DNA of 64,000 bases from the NCBI GenBank assembly GCA_020809705.1, contig CP085834.1, positions 806,001 through 870,000 of the forward strand, given 5' to 3'. Source of the DNA: Calonectria ilicicola (taxonomy: Eukaryota; Ascomycota; Sordariomycetes; Hypocreales; Nectriaceae). The translations under genes were made by a program, and so were the position numbers. The first letter of the stretch is position 1; each line of letters opens with the position of its first letter. Positions 47,061 to 56,351 of the stretch are shown here, piece after piece. The notes under the pieces are model-generated. The model was given only the letters and a program-made list of their open reading frames with translations. It had not been told where the DNA came from and searched no databases.

Positions 47061-47959
47061 TTTAATGGAGGCTAGTAAATGATGTAGGGTCGGAAATTTT
47101 ACTATTCGATGATGGGAAAGTTCATGTATGAACTTTAAAAGGCTGTGGCAGTGAAAATAATTAATAGTTGAGACCTCAGTGCAACAAGATGCTGCTGCAA
47201 TCCAATATTTATCAGCAAATTGAGCAGGCAATGCGTTTTTGCTTTTTTCTGTGGTTCGCGAACCAGCCGCACGACTAGTCCCGTCGCCTTTCGCCGGATT
47301 TGTCGACACTAATGAGAGATTTTCGTCACCATGATGGTCGAAGGCAAGGTTTCCCTGATTGATCAAACGAGGCTACGAATGAGAAAGTCATAGCTGTAGT
47401 CTGGGCTGAGTTTTGATGGTGTCGGCTGACGTGGCCTCCACCCTAGCCCCCAAATCACTGGAGGCTTCGAACCTGCATGATGATTGCATGACGGCCCAAT
47501 TTGGCGAGAATGATCAGAACAAATAACGGTTGAAATTTCAAATGACAGTGATAACAAACAAGCTCCGACATTCCTTTGCAGCTCGGAAGACTTCCACCGA
47601 GGGCCCAGTAAGAATTGACTACTTGACTTCAGTAATAGATTTGCATTCTGCTGAAGGAAAATTTCATAATCTAATACCCCTCAATCACTATTGACTCGAA
47701 ATTTCAAGCTCCCTGTCCAGAAGATGGCATGTCCAAACGCAGAAGTTATTGAAAAACAGTAATGGCGGCAATTTAATAGTTCCCCGATCAATAATCGGAA
47801 CAGGCTCTGCTGCGAAAAAGTTGACGGCACTGGAAGATAAAGGCACAAGATTCTGAGACGAAAGAGATTTATAAATATGACGCATGTTGCTCCCGACTGA
47901 AATTCCGCCCTGGTATAAAAGATGCTTAAACCCAAATAAAAAATTCATCGCTATCCAAC
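47061..47959. other. Intergenic, upstream of kinase (-)
   Basis: About 900 bases; no convincing gene. Two overlapping 84-86 codon minus-strand frames at 47681-47948 lie immediately downstream of the small spliced ORF and show no domain. Confidence 0.4.
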
Positions 47960-48255
47960 TTAGTAGAGTCCTGATATTGTGTTCTGTGATGACTGTAATT
48001 CGATTTCGTTAGTGATTCGATGTCGTGGTATTAAATAACCAATTCCACAAGTCATACATATTGCAGCTTCCTATCGCACGGAACGTCGAGATATATCGTG
48101 TAAATGTTATGTAACATCTCAACCCTGAAATTGTCTTTGCTATAATATCGTCCGATAATATCGTTGAGCTGCCGTTGGCTGACAGATTTCGAATGAACGC
48201 GAACGATTCGTGGTGTTCTCACTCCGATTTCAGCAGTAGGCGGTAGGGCTGACAT
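47960..48255 (-). CDS. Small spliced ORF of unknown function (76 residues)
   Basis: Two exons: 48058-48255 and 47960-47992. The 65-bp intron has GTATGA, CACTAAC and TTACAG. Without splicing the frame still ends just after the donor, so the intron is supported by signals rather than required. The product has a basic strand (RIVRVHSK), a helix (SQRQLNDIIGRYY) and strands (FRVEMLH, IYTIYLDVP). The S-x2-QL...Y...VE...T spacing resembles the ORF at 15971-16296. No signal peptide. It sits between two divergent kinases. Function unknown; it may be a small adaptor or an orphan. Confidence 0.5.
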
Positions 48256-49962
48256 GTTAGGTTGCAGGAGAGATGATCGCTTCGATTCAAACAAGTCGAA
48301 TTTCACTTTATTATAACGTATAAAACTCGAGGAACCTGTGAGGTTGATAATGGGGGTTAAAGTATGTTCTCACGATAGTAGCCTTGGATGTGGTGGTCAC
48401 AGGATCGTAGGGCGCAGACGAAACAGTGCCTGGTTTTTTGAAGTGTAAAAACCCACCTTTGTCACACAGGGTGGCGCCTAACCCGGCTTGTATTTATTGA
48501 CACACTGAAGCGACTGTGCGTGTGGCTGCATACGCCATGCAAGGAGCGCCGATGGCGGTGGCAGTGCTGGTAGGATGAGTCTCAGACCTCATGGCGACCC
48601 TTTCCCGAGGCCAGATAAACACGGGACACGAGGCACAATTGGCCGAGTCAATATTTGCCGCCGAGGCAGAAACTGGGACTGGGCAGGCCCGAGTATCCGC
48701 GAACCAGGCCTGAAAGGATGATGTTGGCCTGTTCTGTTGGGGGCGAATCCCACAGCCTGATTGTGATTGCACCTTCGCGCCCGCCCGGTCACGGATGTCC
48801 ATTTCGAGGCCGGACACAGCCAACACTTGCTTCACTTTCAAGGCTCAACGGTGGTGCCAACTAGTCTGGTTCGTCACCGCTCGCCATGTGGAGTGCCCTC
48901 GCGGGATCGACGACAAGCCCTAATGCACAAAATTCCCCTCCTAGTGCTCGTGACCAGGTTGGGATGGGGGTCGGGTTTCGATAGAGTCCGGATTTGCCTC
49001 GCCCACACCACCACCTCCCAAGAGTAGGTCATCGCGACATTTCCCCCATCGGCTGAGCCGACAATGTTGGTGTGCCCGATTTGGAGACTCCCTCACTATC
49101 AATCAACGGGGTTCAGTTCTCTCATCAGCTGCCTGGGTCCCTAATACAGATCCGGGTACACAGAAACGCCTGGGCCGTAGTCAACTGCGCTGGACCGCCC
49201 TCTCTTTCTCACGCGGCCCTCTCTCCTCTTCTGTGTGAATGTCTCACCCACCCACCCTCCAGTGCAGCAAGTTGCCATCTTGCCCACCGCTTGGAACCGA
49301 AAGGGTCGCAACCCCGTGTCGCCAAGGAGCGCATGGTCATCCCCAATTAAGATAAACGGGGGCCATGTCTCAGTTGCAGCCAATAACCCTGGCCACAACC
49401 GTTCAGCTTTGGTCGCTAATTCCCTGTGTGTTGCTACGCCGCAGCGCCAATCACCCCCATGTGATTGGCTGCCCATTCAATACCTGGCATTCCATCCACG
49501 CTACCACTCCAACTCCCCTATTTCGTTGTGGATTTGGCGTCTCATGCTTCTGTTCTGCTCCCAAAGAAGTCTAGATTTTGGAGAACCCGTTTCTTTTCTG
49601 CAGACAATGCACCCGCCACGAGGCTCCGGATCGAGGACGCGGCGGAGTTTGTCTTGGTTCCCACCACTTCTTTCTCAACCCTGGCTCATGATGCCGCCAC
49701 AACCCAGCCGCAGCAAGAAATAATTAGCTCGCTAGCCCTGTCATGCTGGTCATTGCGCCGGCCCGTCCCAGGGAACGGTTCACTCGCGCGCCTATTTGTG
49801 CATCTCGGACCGCGCTCCGTTTTTCAATATTGGTGAATTGACGAGTAGCATGAATTGCGCTTTGTTTTCTGTGTATCCTCAAACAATCAACCAATACCTT
49901 TTGCATGGCCACTCAAGCCCCATCTCAACTTATTTCGGTTTTGGCCGAATTACTTGCCGCCG
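48256..49962. other. Intergenic, 1.7 kb, between small ORF (-) and kinase (+)
   Basis: GC-richer than its surroundings around 48500-49800, with no supported gene on either strand. CCAAT motifs occur near 49379 and 49447, about 0.5 kb before the kinase start, and could belong to its promoter. Frames such as 49141-49476 (-) and 49235-49723 (+) overlap and lack domains. Confidence 0.4.
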
Positions 49963-52900
49963 ATGGCTTCGGAGGCCTCAAAGGACCCCACGGCGCTTGA
50001 AGCCGGCCACAACGGCGAGCCAACAATTAACTTCAACCATCTGGACCCTCCCAGCATAGACATACATCATGTTTCAAATGCGACAGCTGCTACACCCCAT
50101 CGACTATCTCAGCCCTCATTTCTTGACAATCAATTCGGGTCAGATGCTCTCCAGAATGGCTCTCAGGCTCTTATTCCAGCGGACCGTCATGCCAAACACC
50201 AAAAGTTATCGGTTGGCCCGGGCCAAACTTTATCGTACACGCCGCATGCTCAGGGATCAGTTTCGGGTTCTGAAGACGATCGCTCAGAAGATGTCGGAAC
50301 CACTAACACGAAAACTATTAAAACGATCAAAACCGTTCATGACTTTGGGCTGGGTTCATTGGATCGGCCCCCGTCATCAAGCAAGTCGCACAATGAATTC
50401 CATGACACCGAAGAGACTGGAAGCCCTGTCGACAGCCCTGTAATTTCCCTCTCTGGTGTTGAGGGAGCTGGAAGTGGTCTTCTCATCTCGCACCCTGATC
50501 TAAAACAGATAGAGTCTGATTTCACAAATCTTGCTCCGGGCCAGGAGAAGGCCAGCTTGAGTGTTGAATCCATCGCCAATCAAATATCACGCTCTATGTC
50601 CAAATCTGCTGTTTCTGACGACTACTTCCTCCCGGCTGATCAACTGGATATCATTATTAATCGCGACATTGTCTATTATCTACTTGATGAGGCCAAACCA
50701 GGACAGTCAGAACAGGAGTTAAGATCCAATATTCGAGAGGTTCTTGACGCAGGCTCAAAGGCGCCAGTTGGAAGACGTCGAATCTTTGCGACACTTATTC
50801 TGATGGAGTGCACCAAGTACATTTTTGACTTCATCGATGCTAGAGTTTATGATTCCAATTTGCCTTTGGCCTTTGATTGGAAAAGCGATCGAAATGAATA
50901 TGATGTTACTAGATTGGGCGACTCAGCCCCCATACAGCTCTGTGATAATTGGAAGAGACCGGAGATGATGCTCTTTCAATCCCAGCAGATGACCATGTTG
51001 GCCCCTGTTTTTCAGCAACCTGATACCAATTTGAAAAATTACACACTTACCTGGAAAACTATTCTTCCATTTCTTGAACATGAGCACAAAACTAATGGTG
51101 GCTTTGGAAAAGTTTATAAAGTAAAGATTCACCAGGCCCACTACGATTTTCCTCCTCAAGATGTAAGGGAAAACTTATCTTTAGTCTGAACGAGAACTAA
51201 CCCCTTCTCTCAAGTTTGAAACACATGGCGATGAATATTTCGCTATCAAAGCCCTGGATGTTAACGATCATGATAAATTTCACGACGAGGTGGATATCTT
51301 GAAAAGGTTCAGCGCCATTAATACGCCACATCCACACCTGATAAAGCTATTATTGACTTACCAGCACCGTGATAATTACTATTTGCTATTTCACTGGGCA
51401 CAAAGCAACTTGAAAGAATATTGGAGGGAGCACTCCAATAGACCTCGAACACCGCAGACTTTTAAGTGGTTTATGACTCAATGCTTGGGAATTGCATCAG
51501 GTCTGCAGCAAATCCACCGTGCCCAAAGCGGTTCGGACAAACAAGCCAAATCTGGGCATTTGGGTGTAAGCTCTCATGACAAAAACCATGGAAGGCATGG
51601 GGACATCAAGCCCGAAAATATATTATGTTTCCAGAAGAATGATGACGTTCACCTTGTTATTACAGACTTTGGTCTGTCACGATATCATTCACGCGATTCA
51701 GTATCCGTCAGCAAAGAAGTCAAGGGGTACACCGGAACTTACCGTCCTCCAGAATGCGATTCCCGAAACACGGGTATAACTCAACGATACGATATATGGA
51801 CTCTAGGCTGCCTGTTTCTAGAATTTATCTCCTGGTTGGTTCTTGGCAACTATGAAACAGAAATAGTCTTTGCACGCGCACGAATAAATGATGACGCCCA
51901 TCCCAATTCCAAAGCAGATACGTTTTTCATTTTCGATCAATATGATGAGGCGAAAGTGAAAGTTTCTGTCATCAATGTAGGTTCAAATACTCTCTCAACC
52001 TTCCCACACTTCAATATTGACGCAAATATAGTGGATGTCAAAAATACGAAAACACGAGAGTTGCCCTGCTTTCGCTGATAAAATGTTGGATTTAGTGGAG
52101 AATCATTTGCTAGTTCCTGATTCAGGCAGTCGATGGGACTCCAACAGAGTTCGTCAGGAGCTCAAAAGGATCCAGGAATCTTTACATAAATCCCCAAATT
52201 CTATGATGAGGAATGGTGTTTCATCTTCTTCGCGCGGAAACGAACTATCGGCCGTACGTTTGTGCATCTCTAGATACAGAAATTATGCTAATACAAGAAT
52301 ATAGGCTGCTCAAAGTATGATCACAGCTTCGGAACAAATACATCCCCCACGCCGGGTACCACCGGCTCTGCGTGAAGATACTACCCACCTAACTGTAAAC
52401 TCTTCAATATCCCCTGGAGCCATCTCTTCCAATAATACCACACCGTGTGATACACAAATTAGCCAAGACGCCATTCTAATTGCACCGGAATATTATATAC
52501 CAGACAACACAGAGCCTCTAGTCAACGATGTAGGAACTAGTTCGTGTTCGTCGCCAAAAGTTGACGTTGTTGGATCAGCGGCTGAGTTGGAGGTTTACCT
52601 ACAAAAGGCTATATCCATACCACTCATACCAACTTCAGGGCCGTTTATAAAAGACCATCCCTTGGATGACCAGATTGAGGACAGTGCGGAAAGTCGTGCT
52701 TCTTCAAATACAGGTCTTCGCAGCAGCTCTTCAAACCGAAGCGGATTTGTCATAATTCAGCCTAAGAACGGTATCGATAATTCTACAGAGGACGTGAGGA
52801 TTGGGGCTCATTCGACAAATAATGAATCTTTAGATCCATCTAGAAGGATTGATTCAAGAGATGGTTGGTCCAAAGGGACGAGACGGAAGTTTGGGTTCAA

Positions 52901-53003
52901 TTATAAAGACCTAGTAAAGAGGTTAAAGAAGCGAATTCGATCCTTCTTTTTGCGGAAGGGACGGTTACAAGGAACACAATATGATCCGATGTATAATATT
53001 TAG
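49963..53003 (+). CDS. Non-RD protein kinase with long N- and C-terminal extensions
   Basis: Four exons: 49963-51162, 51215-51976, 52032-52253, 52305-53003; 960 residues, phases close. ATG 49963 (MASEASKDP) is the first good Met. A Ser-rich disordered N-terminus (1-210) is followed by a helical region (DIVYYLLDEA, RRRIFATLILMECTKYIFDF) and LAPVFQQP. The kinase follows: loop TNGGFGKVYKVKIHQAH from about 377, Lys412, HGDIKPEN with Asp530, DFG at 551-553, YRPPECD, YDIWTLGCLFLE. The third exon (VINWMSKIRKHESCPAFADKML...) is the end of the kinase-type module. The last 230 residues are Ser/Asn-rich with a basic helix (YKDLVKRLKKRIRSFFLRKG). HRD reads HGD. The loop-to-lysine part aligns well with the kinase at 45224-47060, transcribed divergently. 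Confidence 0.88.
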
Positions 53004-53274
53004 GCAACAAAATGTATATATCTATGGTACCCTTTCATAGATACGCTTTGAACACAAAGCCACCGTAAACTGTACTCCTCCAGTGAGGCGTTTTATGGTA
53101 TCCACCACTACAATATCCGACTAGAACACGTATTCTGTTTTTTTTCTTATAAAAAAAAGAAAAGAGAGGAATATTCTCGCTTTCCATTAAATCTTTAGCT
53201 AATTCACAATCTTTTCAGCTCCCCAAAAAAAGGAGTGCATCTAGATCAAGATCATACATTCGCACCACACGTAG

Positions 53275-53445
53275 GTGAGAAATTCTCACTGGATGACACA
53301 CGACCACGCCTTCGTCGCCTGTCCCGCATTTAAGGTGCCCTAGCCCCAACCCTGCTGTCAGTATGGTAATATGATGAAGGTAGTATTCTGGTCCACAATG
53401 TTTGCAAATCAAGGCTTTCCAAATCCTAGGTCCACAGAGATGGAG
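53275..53445 (-). pseudogene. Fragment copied from the 3' end of the 858-residue gene
   Basis: On the minus strand, sequence encoding SPSLWT-stop-DLESLDLQTLWT matches residues SPSLWTPDLESLDLQTLWT near the C-terminus of the gene at 56352-58928. The similarity extends past the stop codon (the bases around CAGTGAGAATT). The copy is interrupted by TAG and small indels. So it is a truncated, decayed duplicate 3 kb from its source, including 3' flanking DNA. The left limit is where matching fades near 53275. Confidence 0.75.
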
Positions 53446-53848
53446 ACGGTAAAATACTACTTGAAATACTTTTAGTCAACAGCCTCCTTGCGACGCCTGT
53501 AAGCGAGGCCAGGCGAATTCGGTTTACCGATTTGTTTGGGTCGCCTAGGTATTCCTTAGATTGCTCAAGTTTATAATGAACATTGGTCACTTCTGAATTT
53601 CGCTGTGAGGAAATTTCCAATTGGGATGACCGAATGAATGAGGCTTAGTTAAAAGTCCCTAGTTTTATCCTCACTGCCTTAATTACAATATAAACCTGAA
53701 AATGACCAAGATAGGCCTAATGCATTGGAAAATTTCCCTGTAGCGAAAGGGTTAAGTTTTTCAAAAGGCACTGTGAACAATAATAAGGTCATCAGCACCT
53801 CCAACGTTCTTAATACTAATATTACATGTTCTTTACATGGTAGGTCCC
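53446..53848. other. Intergenic
   Basis: 400 bases between the duplicate fragment and the epoxide hydrolase stop. Nothing further recognised, although the 53426-53620 minus-strand frame could include more of the decayed copy. Confidence 0.35.
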
Positions 53849-54850
53849 CTAGTTAAAATTGTCTTTTAACCAGCGTAGTAGATCCTCTCCAAAAGTGTCT
53901 GGCTTCTCCAAGTGTGCCCAATGTCCTCCTTTTCTGGTTATAGCTGTGATGTTGGGAAGCAAACCTGCGTCGATGCTCGGCTGTAGGAGCGCTGGCCTGC
54001 AGACAAAATCTTGCTCCGCTCCCCAAAAGAGAGCCGGAACCTTGACTGTCCTGACTTCTTCTGACAGGATCCTCTCTCCTTCATTCTGCACCCCAAATCT
54101 AAGCGACTTATACCATCGGTTGGGTGCATCAAAGCCTCCATCCTTGCTAAATCGTTCCATGAAATCCGCCTTGTGTTCAGGAGTTGCATAGTCCATGGTT
54201 GGCTGGGAACAGCTGTTGCTGACCCACCTTCGCATCCCGCCAGGAGTTGTCCAATTCTCAAGCCAAGTATATGGGTCGCCATATGCTGCGCTATAAACGG
54301 ACTCAGGGTTCCGATTCATGATTTCAACTCCATCATCGGCCGTGAAAAAGTGCCAATATTCATAAATCCCATGACCAAACTTCTCTTTGGTGATCTTATT
54401 GATAGCATCGAGATCAAATTGACCAGTTGGTGGGGCATACGGCGCAATTACCATAATAACACCAGATACGCGTGAGGGATGAAAGTTATATAGCCTCTGG
54501 CAAAAAACACTTCCCCAGTCATGGCCCACAGAGATGACAGTGGATAAATTCTCGGCATCGATGATTTCAACAGCATCTGCTGTCATATTCTTCCAGGCAT
54601 ATGCATCAAGGCTCGTAGGCTTGGAGGTCTCGCCATTGCCCAGACAATCTGGAGCAATTACGCCATAGCCTTGGGGGATAAGGTAGTCGTTGATGAAGTT
54701 TGCCCAAACTTTGGCTCCGTCGGGATAGCCGTGAAAAAGCATCAATGTTGGCTTGGAGCCATTAGCGGGAACGGTATAGTATGTATATGTGAACCCGCTA
54801 GAGACCTTTAGGGTCCTTTTGGTGGTCATTGAGAGGTCCATGGGGGCCAT
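53849..54850 (-). CDS. Alpha/beta hydrolase, soluble epoxide hydrolase-like
   Basis: Single exon, 333 residues from ATG 54850 (MAPMDLSMTT); a longer frame to 55045 has no family support. Oxyanion motif FHGYPDGAKVW, nucleophile Asp111 in SVGHDWGSV, lid with several Tyr, acid in GAEQDFV near 280, and catalytic His in GGHWAHLEKP (about 310). This order and the Asp nucleophile in GHDWG fit epoxide hydrolases and related dehalogenases rather than serine esterases. Reaction: epoxide + water to diol, cytosolic. Physiological substrate unknown; detoxification or metabolite tailoring are both possible. Confidence 0.9.
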   Translation of the reverse strand: MAPMDLSMTTKRTLKVSSGFTYTYYTVPANGSKPTLMLFHGYPDGAKVWANFINDYLIPQGYGVIAPDCLGNGETSKPTSLDAYAWKNMTADAVEIIDAENLSTVISVGHDWGSVFCQRLYNFHPSRVSGVIMVIAPYAPPTGQFDLDAINKITKEKFGHGIYEYWHFFTADDGVEIMNRNPESVYSAAYGDPYTWLENWTTPGGMRRWVSNSCSQPTMDYATPEHKADFMERFSKDGGFDAPNRWYKSLRFGVQNEGERILSEEVRTVKVPALFWGAEQDFVCRPALLQPSIDAGLLPNITAITRKGGHWAHLEKPDTFGEDLLRWLKDNFN

Positions 54851-56351
54851 TTTGGAGGATAATATTGATAGAAAATATGTTGAATCTGGATCAGGATTGG
54901 GAAGAAGGTTGTGATACTGATGTCCGTGACAGGTCCAAGAGTGAACTGTATGAGTAGACTCATGGTACTTATAGTAGTACCTGGAATAGTTTGTAAGTTC
55001 TACCCATCTACTGTGCACGTCATTCATACGTCCAGGTCCTACCATGTATTGTCATTCTGGGGCGTTTCATTGCGCATATTCTTCAAACATTGTTTCTGAT
55101 TGGATGTGTGGCAAGTTTGTTGAAGATCCACATTTGCCGCGGGCTGATGATGATGACCGAGAGCACGAGTTCTCCCAACTCTTCAATATTCAGAAGTGTC
55201 ATGCCGGAGAAGCCGCAGGGAAGAAGCTGCTGGAGCGGGAGGAACCGGGGCGCAACCAAGAAGTGAGTGGGGAATTATTTTATGTGTTCCGCTTTCACTG
55301 CTCAGTCCCCAGATTAAGTTCAGGGGTGGGGTAACACTACTAACTAACTATATGTGGTGCAAATACGACAACCTTTCTCGGACCTAAACACGGGGTTTAG
55401 AAGTGTTTGTGGATCTGTGAACATTGCCCACTACAGGTCAGCCGACCACGTTTCTTGCCCCATGGCTTAATGATTCACGCCCCTTAGACGTAGTCAAAAA
55501 GCACTAAAACTAGCCGAGTCAGAAAAAGATGTGTGAGCCTGTTGATCCCTTCTCCACACCGACACCGCGTGAATATAAGCATAACAGAGACCCTTTTTTC
55601 GGCGTAGAACTTGGCGGATGAATCGGCAAAGTGAGGGTCACGACGTCACGCTGAGATTTTTACAAGCTTCATTTAACTGCGTCCGTTTGATGAGTGTCAA
55701 AATTACCTGCACACACTGTGGGCTCCCAGCATATTCGCAGGTCGCTTTCGAGTGTAGAGGGTAGCCGACTACCTTGAGTTTCACCAAGGACCCAAAATCT
55801 TCACACCCAATACAATAACAGACATTCAGGACGCACCAAGGTGGCAAATTGAAAAGGGAACCATGCCTGTGAAGCGTAAAATCTGGTTCACGCCGCAAAC
55901 TCCGAGGCGACTTGGCGCGCTAGGATGACTGGTTGGGGCACGGCCCCGGCGGCAGTTTAACTCGCACAATTTGTATGTAAGTGGACACAGTGCATTCTTC
56001 TTATTTTTCGGATTTGACAAATCGGCATGATTGAACATGTCGGGCTAGGCAGATTATGGCGTTACCGATTCATTCTAGTCACCAGTTGTTTGTGTGCCAT
56101 TCTTTAAACCAATTCTTAGATGTCTGATTCACCCAACTCTCCCAAGTCGCGTGAGTGGCCGAAGCGGGTGAGCTGGTTGCCCATTTTCCTTCTATTCCCA
56201 AAAGTAGGGTCGAGTCATATCCGGGAAGTTGTCAAAAATCATAAAAGAAGTTTGAAATGTTCATTCAAATTACTGCACATATAGCTAGTTGTCATAATTT
56301 ACACAGATCACAGGATTTCATAGTAGTAAAAATGACCTCATGAGACAATTC
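54851..56351. other. Intergenic, 1.5 kb
   Basis: No gene supported. A segment near 56147-56230 superficially recalls the start of a Ser/Leu tRNA (GTGGCCGAAGCGG) but cannot be folded into a complete cloverleaf by eye. Confidence 0.4.

Noticed and set aside
56147..56235. tRNA-like start (GTGGCCGAAGCGG)
   Set aside because: No complete acceptor, anticodon and T-arm set could be paired by eye; the D-arm resemblance is probably chance.
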